A stretch of 64,000 bases of DNA from Microbacterium aurum (lineage in GTDB: Bacteria > Actinomycetota > Actinomycetes > Actinomycetales > Microbacteriaceae), in assembly GCF_016907815.1 (NCBI RefSeq), contig NZ_JAFBCQ010000001.1, forward strand, positions 1,798,001-1,862,000, in the 5' to 3' direction. The position numbers and the translations under genes are program-made. Under the pieces are notes generated by a model. That model worked only from the letters and a program-made list of their open reading frames with translations, had not been told where the DNA came from and did no database searches. The number at the start of each line of letters is the position of its first letter. Position 1 is the first letter of the stretch. Shown piece by piece: positions 16,367-26,747 of this stretch.

Positions 16367-17995
16367 TCAGTGGGTGTCTTCGACCTCGACCTCGGTGCGG
16401 TCGCCCGACCACAGCGTGTGGAAGGTGCCTTCCTTGTCGATGCGCTTGTAGGTGTGGGCGCCGAAGAAGTCACGCTGACCCTGGATGAGGGCGGCGGGCA
16501 GGCGCTCGGCGCGCAGGCCGTCGTAGTACGCCAGCGACGACGAGAACGCGGGGGCGGGGATGCCGGAGGCCGCCGCCAGGGCGACGATGCTCCGCCACGA
16601 ATCCTGTGCGCGGGTGAGCGCGTCGACGAAGTACGGCGCGGTCAGCAGCACGGGAAGGTCCGGCGTGGCGGCGTACGCGTCGGCGATGCGGTTGAGGAAC
16701 TGCGCGCGGATGATGCAGCCGCCGCGCCAGATCTTCGACACCGCCCCGAGGTCGATGTTCCAGCCGTACTGGGCGGCGCCGGCGCGGATCTCGTCGAAGC
16801 CCTGCGAGTAGGCGACGATCTTCGACGCGTACAGCGCGAGACGGACCTGCTCGATGAACGCCGCGGCATCCTCGCCCGCGAGGACCTCGCCGCCGCTCAG
16901 CTCCGGGCCGGGCAGGGCGGATGCCGCCGCGCGCTGCTCGGGGTGGCTCGACAGCGACCGGGCGAAGGTGGCCTCGGCGATGCCCGAGACCGGCACGCCG
17001 AGGTCCAGCGCCGTCTGCACGGTCCAGGCGCCCGTGCCCTTGGCGCCGGCCTGGTCGAGGATGACGTCGACGAGGGGCTTGCCGGTGGCGGCGTCGGTCT
17101 GTCGCAGCACCTCGGCGGTGATCTCGATGAGGTAGCTCTCCAACTCGCCGCGGTTCCACTCGGCGAAGATGTCGGCGATCTCGGCGGGGGTCTTTCCGGT
17201 CGCGCGGCGGATGAGGTCGTACGCCTCGGCGATCAGCTGCATGTCGGCGTACTCGATGCCGTTGTGCACCATCTTCACGAAGTGCCCGGCGCCGTCGTGG
17301 CCGATGTGGGTGACGCACGGCTCGCCCTCGGCGACCGCGGCGATGGAGCGGAGGATCGGTCCGAGCGTGACCCATGCCTCGTCGGGGCCGCCGGGCATGA
17401 GGGACGGGCCGTTGAGGGCGCCCTCCTCGCCGCCCGAGACGCCCATGCCGACGAAGTTGAAGCCCCGCTCACGCACCGCCTTCTCGCGGCGGATCGTGTC
17501 GGTGAACAGCGAGTTGCCGCCGTCGATGATGATGTCGCCGGGCTCGAAGACGTTCATGAGCTCGTCGATGACCGCGTCGGTCGGGCCGCCGGCCTTGACC
17601 ATGATGATCGCGGTGCGCGGCTTCTGCAGGCTCGCCGCGAACTCCTCGTAGCTGAAAGCCGGGACGAAACCCGCCTCGGGGTGCTCGGCGACCAGCTCGT
17701 CGGTCTTGGAGCGGCTGCGGTTGAACACCGCGACGGTGTTGCCCTCACGGCTGGCGAGGTTGCGTGCGAGGTTCGAGCCCATGACGGCCAGGCCGACGAC
17801 TCCGATGTTGGCGGTGGGCTCACCGGCGGAGGCGGGCGCGGCGGTGCTCGCGGTGTCGGGTGTCTCGCGGGGCACGTCCTCGGGGGCGGGTGCCCCCTCG
17901 TGACGGGTGGTCGCCTCGTGCGGGGCTTGATCCTGATCGTGCGAGATCTTGGTCTCGGCCTGGTCGCCGCTGGGGGAAGAGTCGTTCGAAGACAC
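16367..17995 (-). CDS. gnd: 6-phosphogluconate dehydrogenase (decarboxylating)
   Basis: Gnd oxidises 6-phosphogluconate to ribulose 5-phosphate and CO2, giving NADPH. The dinucleotide fold begins with GVVGLAVMGSNLARNLA near residue 64, the substrate/catalytic segment is HFVKMVHNGIEYADMQLIAEAYDL, and the C-terminal tail holds QRDFFGAHTYKRIDKEG. I chose GTG 17995 because AGGAG lies seven bases upstream; this gives 542 residues. That is about 60 more than usual, all in an acidic, Pro/Ala/Thr-rich leader. An internal GTG near residue 40 is an alternative. gntK is divergent. Confidence 0.93.
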   Translation of the reverse strand: MSSNDSSPSGDQAETKISHDQDQAPHEATTRHEGAPAPEDVPRETPDTASTAAPASAGEPTANIGVVGLAVMGSNLARNLASREGNTVAVFNRSRSKTDELVAEHPEAGFVPAFSYEEFAASLQKPRTAIIMVKAGGPTDAVIDELMNVFEPGDIIIDGGNSLFTDTIRREKAVRERGFNFVGMGVSGGEEGALNGPSLMPGGPDEAWVTLGPILRSIAAVAEGEPCVTHIGHDGAGHFVKMVHNGIEYADMQLIAEAYDLIRRATGKTPAEIADIFAEWNRGELESYLIEITAEVLRQTDAATGKPLVDVILDQAGAKGTGAWTVQTALDLGVPVSGIAEATFARSLSSHPEQRAAASALPGPELSGGEVLAGEDAAAFIEQVRLALYASKIVAYSQGFDEIRAGAAQYGWNIDLGAVSKIWRGGCIIRAQFLNRIADAYAATPDLPVLLTAPYFVDALTRAQDSWRSIVALAAASGIPAPAFSSSLAYYDGLRAERLPAALIQGQRDFFGAHTYKRIDKEGTFHTLWSGDRTEVEVEDTH

Positions 17996-18089
17996 ACGCG
18001 CTCCTGTTGTCGGTCGGTGTCTCCAGCGTAGTCCCGTGCGGCAGGCGTGCCCCGCCGTGTGACGTCGCGCGGCGTGACACGATGGCGGC

Positions 18090-18578
18090 ATGCGCATCGT
18101 CGTCATGGGCCCCAGCGGATCGGGCAAGTCGCTCGTCGGCGCGGCGGTAGCGGCGGCGCTGCGCGCGGAGTTCATCGACGGCGACGACCTGCATCCGCGG
18201 GCCAACATCGCCAAGATGTCTGCCGGTGTCGCGCTGACCGACGCCGACCGTGCCCCGTGGCTGGATGCCGTGGCCGCCGCGCTGCACCGTCCCCGCATCG
18301 TCGTCGCCTGCTCGGCGCTGCGCCGCGCCTACCGCGACCGCATCCGCTCGCTCGCGCCGGGCACGGTGTTCGTGGAACTGGTGGTGCCGCCGGCGCAGCT
18401 GCGCACGCGCGTGTCGCGGCGCGACCACTTCATGCCGGCGACCCTGATCGACTCGCAACTCGCCACGCTCGAGCCGCTCGCGAGCGACGAGGCGGGCTTC
18501 CGGGTCGCGAACGATGCCGACCTGCCGGCGGTCGTCGCGCGGATCACCGCGCTGGTGACGGGTCAGTCCTTGCGGTAG
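18090..18578 (+). CDS. gntK: Gluconokinase
   Basis: This 162-residue P-loop kinase phosphorylates gluconate to 6-phosphogluconate. Evidence is Walker A GPSGSGKS at residues 7-14, the gluconokinase segment FIDGDDLHPRANIAKMSAGVALTDADRAPWL, the block CSALRRAYRDRIR and DHFMPATLIDSQLATLEPL. It is divergent from gnd with a 94-base gap, so the product of this enzyme is the substrate of its neighbour. Its 3' end overlaps the small opposite-strand gene by 16 bases. Confidence 0.94.
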   Translation: MRIVVMGPSGSGKSLVGAAVAAALRAEFIDGDDLHPRANIAKMSAGVALTDADRAPWLDAVAAALHRPRIVVACSALRRAYRDRIRSLAPGTVFVELVVPPAQLRTRVSRRDHFMPATLIDSQLATLEPLASDEAGFRVANDADLPAVVARITALVTGQSLR

Positions 18579-18685
18579 CCGGAGCGGCCCATCGACCAGA
18601 GGGCGCCGATGACGCCGACGGTGGCGCCCACCGTCATGAGTCCGACCAGCCACAGGAGTGCGTGCGACATCCAGCCGTAGTCCAT
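18563..18685 (-). CDS. Small single-helix membrane protein (40 residues)
   Basis: This short frame encodes MDYGWMSHALLWLVGLMTVG and a further 20 residues ending RSGYRKD. One hydrophobic helix spans about residues 8-30, with a basic C-terminus predicted to stay inside. A strong ribosome site, GAGGAG, is five bases before the ATG. It converges on gntK, overlapping it by 16 bases. I know no function. The strong start signal and clean helix make it a likely real gene. Confidence 0.65.
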   Translation of the reverse strand: MDYGWMSHALLWLVGLMTVGATVGVIGALWSMGRSGYRKD

Positions 18686-18900
18686 GGGTACTCCTCGCGA
18701 GTGGGGAAGGGGTCGTCCTCATCGTACCGGGGTCACTGGTAGACTCGTGCCGTACTTCGGCGAGGGATGCCGCCCGCGAGGGCGCCGGCATCCGTGATCG
18801 ACGCGGTGAGGCCTTGCGGGGCGTTCCTCACGCGCGTGCGTTCGAGTCGAGACCCAGACCCCAGATCAGGGCGGATCAGCCGCCCGCAAGGAGAATCATC

Positions 18901-19533
18901 ATGTCGACCGAGACCGACACCAAGGTCATCGCCGAGGTCCGCGAGAACTTCGGCAAGGGATACGCCCGTCGCCTGCGCGCCGCCGGCCAGATCCCCGCCG
19001 TCATCTACGGCCACGGCACCGAGCCGGTGCACGTGTCGCTGCCGGGCCACCAGGTCTCGCTGCTCATCCGTCGCGCCAACGCGGTGCTCGAGCTCGAGGT
19101 CGCCGGCAAGCAGCAGCTGACCCTCGTCAAGGACGTGCAGAAGGACCCGGTGCACCAGATCATCGAGCACATCGACCTGCTCGTGGTGAAGAAGGGCGAG
19201 AAGATCCAGGTCGACGTGCCCGTCGTCGTCCTGGGCGAGCCCTTCGCCGGCACGATCGCGAACCTCGACAACGCCACCGTCACGCTCGAGGTCGAGGCCA
19301 CCCACATCCCCGAGACCGTCGAGGTCGACGTCGAGGGCCTGGAGGACGGCACGCACATCACCGCCGCCGACCTGACCCTCCCCAAGGGTGCGGCGCTCGT
19401 GACGGAGCCCGAGACGCTCGTCGTCGCGATCTCGGTGCCCGCCGCGACCATCGCGGAGTCGGACGAGATCGAGGCCGCCGACGAGGCTGCCGCCGAAGAG
19501 CAGTCCGAGGCCGCCGAAGAGGCCGCCGAGTAA
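18901..19533 (+). CDS. rplY: 50S ribosomal protein L25 (Ctc type)
   Basis: The 210-residue protein has the L25 5S-rRNA-binding domain ([23 protein letters not shown]) and the C-terminal TL5/Ctc beta domain, then an acidic Ala/Glu tail. The ATG at 18901 has AAGGAG upstream; an open frame further upstream is not conserved. L25 binds 5S rRNA in the central protuberance of the large subunit. It precedes pth, the usual actinobacterial order. Confidence 0.95.
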   Translation: MSTETDTKVIAEVRENFGKGYARRLRAAGQIPAVIYGHGTEPVHVSLPGHQVSLLIRRANAVLELEVAGKQQLTLVKDVQKDPVHQIIEHIDLLVVKKGEKIQVDVPVVVLGEPFAGTIANLDNATVTLEVEATHIPETVEVDVEGLEDGTHITAADLTLPKGAALVTEPETLVVAISVPAATIAESDEIEAADEAAAEEQSEAAEEAAE

Positions 19534-19534
19534 T

Positions 19535-19597
19535 CGGGAACGCAACGTCCGGAGCCCGCCGCCACCGATACTGGTGGGGCGGGCTCCGTCGTTCCCG
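19535..19597 (+). terminator. Two-level hairpin after rplY
   Basis: GGAGCCCGCC (19551-19560) pairs with GGCGGGCTCC (19578-19587), with an inner CCACC/GGTGG stem. CGGGAACG (19535-19542) pairs with CGTTCCCG (19590-19597) outside it. It starts just after the rplY stop and likely ends or attenuates transcription before pth. Confidence 0.8.
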
Positions 19598-19628
19598 TGT
19601 GCACCGCGAGTCGTGGGAGAGGACGCAG

Positions 19629-20213
19629 ATGGCTGAGACCTGGCTGGTCGTGGGGCTCGGGAACCCGGGTCCCCGTTACGAGAGCACGCGCCACAATGTG
19701 GGCCAGATGGTGATCGCGGAACTCGCCGCCCGTCGCGGCGAGACCCTGCGGGCGCACAAGGCGAACGCCCGGGTCGCCGAGACGTGGCTGCGGCCGGGTG
19801 CGGCCAAGCTCGTGCTGGCGACGCCGAACTCCTTCATGAACACCTCCGGCGGTCCGGTGTCGCAGCTCGCGCGGTTCTACGACGTCCCGGCGGAGCGCGT
19901 CGTGCTCGTGCACGACGAGCTCGACATCCCCTTCGACTCCCTCAAGCTCAAGGTCGGCGGCGGACACGGCGGGCACAACGGCATCCGCGACGTCGCCAAG
20001 GCGCTCGGGACGGCCGACTTCCCCCGGGTGCGCGTCGGGATCGGCCGGCCGCCGGGCCGGCAGGATCCGGCGGACTGGGTGCTCGACCCGTTCTCGTCCG
20101 CCGAGCGCACGCAGCTGCCGCTCGTGCTGGATGAGGCGGCGGATGCCGTGGAGCAGCTCATCGGCGAAGGTCTGCTCGCCGCGCAGCAGCGGCACCACGC
20201 GCCTCGCGCTTAG
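19629..20213 (+). CDS. pth: Peptidyl-tRNA hydrolase
   Basis: Pth cleaves the ester bond of peptidyl-tRNAs that drop off ribosomes and recycles the tRNA. The 194-residue protein contains [21 protein letters not shown] with the catalytic His, [23 protein letters not shown] with the catalytic Asp and [13 protein letters not shown] chose the ATG at 19629 because the family normally starts just before LVVGLGNPG. It follows rplY across a hairpin. Confidence 0.96.
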   Translation: MAETWLVVGLGNPGPRYESTRHNVGQMVIAELAARRGETLRAHKANARVAETWLRPGAAKLVLATPNSFMNTSGGPVSQLARFYDVPAERVVLVHDELDIPFDSLKLKVGGGHGGHNGIRDVAKALGTADFPRVRVGIGRPPGRQDPADWVLDPFSSAERTQLPLVLDEAADAVEQLIGEGLLAAQQRHHAPRA

Positions 20214-20230
20214 GCGAGCGCCGCGCCGGG

Positions 20231-20764
20231 TCAGCCCGATGCGCCGGCGGCGACGCCGAGGGTCACGGCGATCCCGACGGCGACGCCGTACACGATCGGA
20301 CCGAGGGCCGCGATCACGACGGCGGCGATGCCCTGCCCCCGGCCGCGGCGGGTGGCGATCGCGACGATGCCCTGGATGAGGGCCCAGATCCCCAGGACGG
20401 TCCCGGCCCAGAACCCGATCTCGGCCCATAGCACGAGTGTGCGCACGGGGCTCAGCAGCGCCAGCAGCTGCGTTTCGCTGAGGTTCTCCAGGCCCTCGGG
20501 CGAGATCCCGATGGCGTGGCGCATGGCGCCCTGGGCGGCGGCGAAGCCGGTGAGCGCGCTCAGCAGCGTCGCCCCGACGACGCCGAGGAGCGCGACGCCC
20601 AGCGCGCTCGCGCCGAGCGTCGCCCGCCCGGCCGCGGGCGGCTCCGCCGACGGGTACGGCGCACCGTATCCGACGGGCGCCGCGTACACGGGCGGAGCAC
20701 CGGGGGCCGGCTGCACGTATCCCCACTGCGGCGGGGCCGGGGTCGGGGGCGGGTTCTCGGTCAC
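20231..20764 (-). CDS. DUF4190-like membrane protein with proline-rich N-terminus
   Basis: The 177-residue protein begins with about 50 residues rich in Pro, Tyr, Gly and Ala (PPPTPAPPQWGYVQPAPGAP), then three hydrophobic segments near 52-75, 108-128 and 142-172. This layout is common among actinobacterial envelope proteins resembling DUF4190. The function is unknown. It converges on pth with a 17-base gap and is divergent from mfd across a 21-base tandem repeat. Confidence 0.75.
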   Translation of the reverse strand: MTENPPPTPAPPQWGYVQPAPGAPPVYAAPVGYGAPYPSAEPPAAGRATLGASALGVALLGVVGATLLSALTGFAAAQGAMRHAIGISPEGLENLSETQLLALLSPVRTLVLWAEIGFWAGTVLGIWALIQGIVAIATRRGRGQGIAAVVIAALGPIVYGVAVGIAVTLGVAAGASG

Positions 20765-20777
20765 GACCTCATCCTAG

Positions 20778-20861
20778 GGTCGGCCTCGCGCGGCCCACGG
20801 TCGGCTTCGCGTGGCCCACGGTCGGCCTCGCGGCGCCGGGGGTCGGCCAGCGCGGCGCCCG
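20778..20861. repeat. Four tandem copies of a 21-base unit
   Basis: Four imperfect units begin GGTCGGC at 20778, 20799, 20820 and 20841. On the minus strand the first copies read as READRGP heptads, but this lies upstream of both flanking genes and no start supports translation. It fills the divergent promoter region of the DUF4190-like gene and mfd. Confidence 0.85.
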
Positions 20862-20922
20862 GGGCAGCGCGGCGGACCCCGGCGGCGGCCGTCGTGTCGG
20901 TCACGCGCCGTACACTCGTCCG

Positions 20923-23900
20923 GTGACAGTTTCCGGGATCGTGCGCGCCCTCTTGCAGGACGACGGCGAGGCGAGCGGGGTCCGCACCGCCGTCGAGGCC
21001 GCCCTCGTCGACACCGACTTCTCGATGGTCACCGGCCTCGACGCGCCGATGCTGGCCGCGCTCCTCGAGCGCCGCCGGGCGAGCGGCGCTCCGGCGGCGC
21101 TGCTGGCGATCGCCCCCACCGGCCGCCGCGCCGAAGGGCTCGGTGCGGCGCTGCAGAGTCTCGTGCCCGACGCGCAGGTGCTGCATTTCCCCGCGTGGGA
21201 GACGCTGCCGCATGAGCGGCTGAGCCCGTCGACCGAGACCGTCGGCCGGCGGCTGGCCGTCCTGCGCGCCGCCGCGGCCTGGGAGGCGGCGGGCGGCACG
21301 ACGCCGCTGATCATCACGGCATCCGTCCGGGGCGCGCTGCAGCCACTTGCCGCGGGTCTCACCGACGCGGGCGTGGTCGAGCTCGCCGTGGGCGCGCGCG
21401 GCGCCGGACTGGACACCGTCGTGCGTCGTCTCGTCGACCTCGCCTACCATCGCGTCGACATGGTGTCCCGCCGCGGCGAGTTCGCGGTGCGCGGCGGCAT
21501 CCTCGATGTCTTCCCCCCGGTGGCCGACCACCCGTATCGCGTCGAGTTCTTCGGCGACGAGGTGGACCAGATCCGCGCGTTCTCGGTCGCCGACCAGCGT
21601 TCGCTGCCCGGAGAGGTCACCGCCGTCACCCTGCTGCCCAGCCGCGAACTGCTGCTGACGCCGCCGGTGCGCGCTCGCGCGGCGGCCCTGCAGGACCGGT
21701 TCCCGGGGCTGCGCACCATGCTCGAGAAGATGAGCGAGGGCATCCCCGTCGAGGGCATGGAATCGCTCCTGCCGGCGGTCGCCGACGCCGTCGTCCCGCT
21801 CGTGGACTACCTGCCTCGCGGCACCGCGGCATCCCTCGTCGACCCCGAACGCGCCGTCGGGCGCGCCATGACGCTGGGCGAGACGAACCGGGAGTTCCTC
21901 GAGGCGGCGTGGAGCGCCGCCGTCGCCGGCGCCGACACCCCGGTCGACCTCGGCGCGGGCGACTTCCTCACCCTCCCCGAACTGCAGGCCGCGACCGCCG
22001 AGCGGGGCGGCGTGTGGTGGACCTTCAGCGGCTTCGACTCCGGCGCCGCGGCGGCGGAGGCGGACCTGCGACAGGCGGCGGACGCGGGTGCCTCCCCCCA
22101 GGTCCCGGATGCCGCGGCCGGGGTCGTGCGCGTCGCCGCGAACCCGGTGCCGTCCTTCCAGGGCAACGTGGAGGGGGCGACCGCGCACGTCGGCGACCTG
22201 GTGGCGGGCGGCTGGCGGGTCGTGATCGCGGCATCCGGCACCGGCCTCGTCGACCGCGCCCGCGACGTCCTCGCCGAACGCGGCATCGCCGCGCGCTCCG
22301 CCCACGACCTCGACGACGTGCCCGAACCGGGCGTCGCCGTCGCGGTCCTCGCGACCCTCGAGGGCGGTTTCGAGCTGCCCGACGCGAAGCTCGCGGTGCT
22401 CACCGAGGCGGAGTTCTACGGTCGCACGATCGGCGCCGACGGGCGTGTGGTGAAGAAGCTCGCCTCCCGGCGCAAGAACGTCGTCGACCCGTTGCAGCTG
22501 AAGACGGGTGACATCGTCGTGCACTCCACGCACGGCATCGGCCGGTTCATCGAGCTGGTGCAGCGCGAGGTGTCCAGCGGCGGTCGCAACGCCGTCAAGA
22601 CGACGCGCGAGTACCTCGTGCTCGAATACGCCCCGTCCAAGCGGGGTCACCCCGGCGACAAGCTGTACGTCCCGACCGACCAGCTCGACCTCTTGAGCAG
22701 GTACGTCGGCGGCGACGCGCCCACACTGTCGAAGATGGGCGGCAGCGACTGGGCCGCCGCGAAGGGCAAGGCGCGCAAGGCGGTGCGCGACATCGCCGTC
22801 GAGCTCGTCAAGCTGTACTCGGCGCGCATGGCCGCGAAGGGGTACGCGTTCGGCCCCGACACGCCGTGGCAGCGCGAGCTCGAGGAGGCGTTCCCGTTCG
22901 CCGAGACGCCCGACCAGCTGCAGACGATCGACGAGATCAAGGCCGACATGGAGCGGCCCATCCCGATGGACCGGCTGCTCTCGGGCGATGTCGGCTTCGG
23001 CAAGACCGAGGTCGCCGTGCGCGCCGCGTTCAAGGCGATCCAGGACGGCAAGCAGGTCGCGATGCTCGTGCCGACCACCCTGCTCGTCAAGCAGCACTTC
23101 GACACCTTCACCGAGCGGTTCGCGGGCTTCCCCGTCAAGGTGCGGCCGCTCTCGCGCTTCCAGACCGACAAAGAGGCCCGCGACACCCTCGCAGGCCTCA
23201 CCGACGGGACCGTCGACATGGTCATCGGCACGCACCGCATCCTCACCGAGAAGGTGATCTTCAAGGACCTCGGTCTCATGATCATCGACGAGGAGCAGCG
23301 CTTCGGTGTCGAGCACAAGGACGCGCTGAAGAAGCTGAAGACCAACGTCGACATCCTCGCCATGAGCGCGACGCCGATCCCGCGCACCCTCGAGATGGCG
23401 GTCACCGGCATCCGGGAGATGTCGACCCTCGCGACGCCCCCCGAGGACCGGCATCCGATCCTCAGCTACGTCGGCCCCCGCAGCGACAAGCAGATCGCCG
23501 CCGCGATCCGCCGTGAGCTGCTGCGGGAGGGGCAGGTGTTCTACGTGCACAACCGCGTGCAGTCGATCCAGCGCGTCGCCGCCGACCTCGCCGGACTCGT
23601 CCCCGAGGCGCGCATCGCCGTTGCGCACGGGCAGATGGGGGAGCACGCGCTGGAGGAGGTCGTCGACGGCTTCTGGGAGCGCCGGTTCGACGTGCTCGTC
23701 TCGACGACCATCGTGGAGACCGGGCTCGACATCGCCAACGCCAACACGATCATCATCGACCGCGCCGACAAGTACGGTCTCTCGCAACTGCACCAGCTGC
23801 GCGGGCGCGTCGGGCGCGGGCGGGAACGCGCGTACGCGTACTTCCTCTATGACGAGATGAAGCCGCTGTCCGAGACCGCCGCAGACCGCCTCGAGACGAT

Positions 23901-24609
23901 CGCCGTCAACAACGACCTGGGTTCGGGCATGCAGGTGGCGCTGAAGGACCTCGAGATCCGCGGCGCGGGCAATCTCCTCGGCGCCGAGCAGGCCGGTCAC
24001 ATCGCCGGTGTCGGGTTCGACCTGTACCTGCGGATGATCGGCGAGGCTGTCGCGACCTTCCGCGGCGACGAGGTGGAGGGTCCCGCCGAGCTCCGGCTCG
24101 AGCTGCCCGTCGATGCCCGGCTGCCGGAGAGCTACATCGACAGCGAGCGGCTGCGCCTGGAGGCGTATCAGAAGCTCTCCGCGGCCGCATCGCCGAACGC
24201 GCGCACGAGCGGGGGAGGGCAGACGGGGGCGGATGCCGCGGCCAGCGCCGACGCGATCGATCTCGTCGTGGACGAACTCACCGACCGGTACGGCACGCCG
24301 CCGCGCGAGGTGGAGGGGCTCGTCGCCGTCGCGCGGCTGCGGCGTCGCGCCGCGCAGGCCGGGCTCACCGACGTCGTCGCCATGGGGCCGAACCTGCGGG
24401 TGGCGCCGGCCCCGGCATCCGATTCGCTGCGCGTGCGGCTGCAGCGGCTGTACCCGAAGTCGAAGGTGCTCGCCGGCGGCGAGGCCATGGTCGTGCCGCT
24501 GCCGACGGCCGGCGGGGAGCGCGTCGCCGACGGCGACCTCATCGCCTGGGTGGGTCAGCTCATCGACCAGCTGTATCCACTGCCCGTGGCCGACGCCGTC
24601 GAGGCCTGA
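20923..24609 (+). CDS. mfd: Transcription-repair coupling factor
   Basis: Mfd frees RNA polymerase stalled at DNA damage and recruits UvrA. The 1228-residue protein has a UvrB-like N-terminal region, an RNA-polymerase interaction domain (GDIVVHSTHGIGRFIEL), helicase motif I GDVGFGKTEVAVRAAFKA near residue 688, the Walker B box DEEQRFGVEHK near 789, SATPIPRT, the TRG motif HQLRGRVGRGRERAYAY and a C-terminal TRCF domain. An inserted 15-residue Ser/Gly/Ala stretch lies near 1090. The start is GTG 20923. Confidence 0.97.
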   Translation: MTVSGIVRALLQDDGEASGVRTAVEAALVDTDFSMVTGLDAPMLAALLERRRASGAPAALLAIAPTGRRAEGLGAALQSLVPDAQVLHFPAWETLPHERLSPSTETVGRRLAVLRAAAAWEAAGGTTPLIITASVRGALQPLAAGLTDAGVVELAVGARGAGLDTVVRRLVDLAYHRVDMVSRRGEFAVRGGILDVFPPVADHPYRVEFFGDEVDQIRAFSVADQRSLPGEVTAVTLLPSRELLLTPPVRARAAALQDRFPGLRTMLEKMSEGIPVEGMESLLPAVADAVVPLVDYLPRGTAASLVDPERAVGRAMTLGETNREFLEAAWSAAVAGADTPVDLGAGDFLTLPELQAATAERGGVWWTFSGFDSGAAAAEADLRQAADAGASPQVPDAAAGVVRVAANPVPSFQGNVEGATAHVGDLVAGGWRVVIAASGTGLVDRARDVLAERGIAARSAHDLDDVPEPGVAVAVLATLEGGFELPDAKLAVLTEAEFYGRTIGADGRVVKKLASRRKNVVDPLQLKTGDIVVHSTHGIGRFIELVQREVSSGGRNAVKTTREYLVLEYAPSKRGHPGDKLYVPTDQLDLLSRYVGGDAPTLSKMGGSDWAAAKGKARKAVRDIAVELVKLYSARMAAKGYAFGPDTPWQRELEEAFPFAETPDQLQTIDEIKADMERPIPMDRLLSGDVGFGKTEVAVRAAFKAIQDGKQVAMLVPTTLLVKQHFDTFTERFAGFPVKVRPLSRFQTDKEARDTLAGLTDGTVDMVIGTHRILTEKVIFKDLGLMIIDEEQRFGVEHKDALKKLKTNVDILAMSATPIPRTLEMAVTGIREMSTLATPPEDRHPILSYVGPRSDKQIAAAIRRELLREGQVFYVHNRVQSIQRVAADLAGLVPEARIAVAHGQMGEHALEEVVDGFWERRFDVLVSTTIVETGLDIANANTIIIDRADKYGLSQLHQLRGRVGRGRERAYAYFLYDEMKPLSETAADRLETIAVNNDLGSGMQVALKDLEIRGAGNLLGAEQAGHIAGVGFDLYLRMIGEAVATFRGDEVEGPAELRLELPVDARLPESYIDSERLRLEAYQKLSAAASPNARTSGGGQTGADAAASADAIDLVVDELTDRYGTPPREVEGLVAVARLRRRAAQAGLTDVVAMGPNLRVAPAPASDSLRVRLQRLYPKSKVLAGGEAMVVPLPTAGGERVADGDLIAWVGQLIDQLYPLPVADAVEA

Positions 24610-24627
24610 CGGCGAACGGGGTCTCGC

Positions 24628-24644
24628 CGCGGGCACACCCCGCG
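24628..24644. terminator. Short hairpin between mfd and gdhA
   Basis: CGCGGG (24628-24633) pairs with CCCGCG (24639-24644) around a five-base loop in the 48-base gap between two convergent genes. It has no T run, as is usual in this GC range. Confidence 0.5.
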
Positions 24645-24657
24645 CGGGCGCCTCAGG

Positions 24658-26037
<1,380 letters not shown>

Positions 26038-26132
26038 TCACGGGCGGAACGGCCTGTTTCACCCTAGCGGCGCGTCGGGGCGCCCTCGACGCGTATGACA
26101 AGCCGTCATACCCTGGGGCGCAGGAGGACACC

Positions 26133-26732
26133 ATGCAGTTCGAGCATCTCGGGGCGCGTCCCCGCATCCATCCCGAAGCGGTCGTGGCGCCGACGGCGGT
26201 CGTCTCCGGCGACGTGACGATCGGCGCGGGCTGTCAGGTGCTGCACGGCGCCGTGCTCACCGCGGAGGGCGGCCCGATCACCCTCGACGAGAACGTCATC
26301 GTGATGGAGAACGCGCTCGTCCGGGCGAGCGCCACCCACCCGGTGCACATCGGCTCGCACGTCCTCGTCGGACCGACCGCCAGCATCTCGGGGGCGACCG
26401 TGGCCGAGGAGGTGTTCCTCGCGACCGGCACGCGCGTGTTCAACGGCGCGCGCGTCGGCCGGCGCAGCGAGGTGCGCATCAACGCCGTCGTGCATCTGCG
26501 GACGGTGCTGCCGCCGGAATCGACGGTGCCGATCGGGTGGGTCGCAGTGGGCGACCCGGCGCAGATGTTCTCCCCGGATCGGCACGAGGAGATCTGGGCG
26601 CTACAGAAGGACCTCGACTTCCCCGGGTTCGTGTTCGGTCTCGATCGCGCGACCCCGGATCTCATGATCCAGCTCACCGAACGCTACGGCGCCGCGCTCG
26701 CCCGCCACGCCCTCGACCGCCGCCTGGACTGA
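26133..26732 (+). CDS. Gamma-carbonic-anhydrase-like left-handed beta-helix protein
   Basis: The 199-residue protein is built from hexapeptide repeats (IHPEAVVAPTAVVSGDVTIGAGCQV) with histidines in THPVHIGSHVLVGP and NAVVHLRT where gamma-class enzymes bind metal. A helical C-terminal part follows. Enzyme activity is uncertain because many relatives are not active carbonic anhydrases. It converges on ppc, whose enzyme uses bicarbonate; a functional link is possible but not shown. Confidence 0.8.
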   Translation: MQFEHLGARPRIHPEAVVAPTAVVSGDVTIGAGCQVLHGAVLTAEGGPITLDENVIVMENALVRASATHPVHIGSHVLVGPTASISGATVAEEVFLATGTRVFNGARVGRRSEVRINAVVHLRTVLPPESTVPIGWVAVGDPAQMFSPDRHEEIWALQKDLDFPGFVFGLDRATPDLMIQLTERYGAALARHALDRRLD

Positions 26733-26747
26733 TCCGCCGGCCGGGGG

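Noticed and set aside
20778..20861. Coding repeats READRGP in a minus-strand protein
   Set aside because: No start codon or ribosome site supports translation, and the adjoining frame is antisense to mfd.
20761..24636. Long minus-strand open frame opposite mfd
   Set aside because: It is Arg/Gly/Ala/Asp rich with no domain, a product of the GC-rich third positions of mfd.
26133..26732. Confirmed carbonic anhydrase
   Set aside because: The fold and some histidines fit, but I could not place all three metal ligands, so only a family-like call is made.
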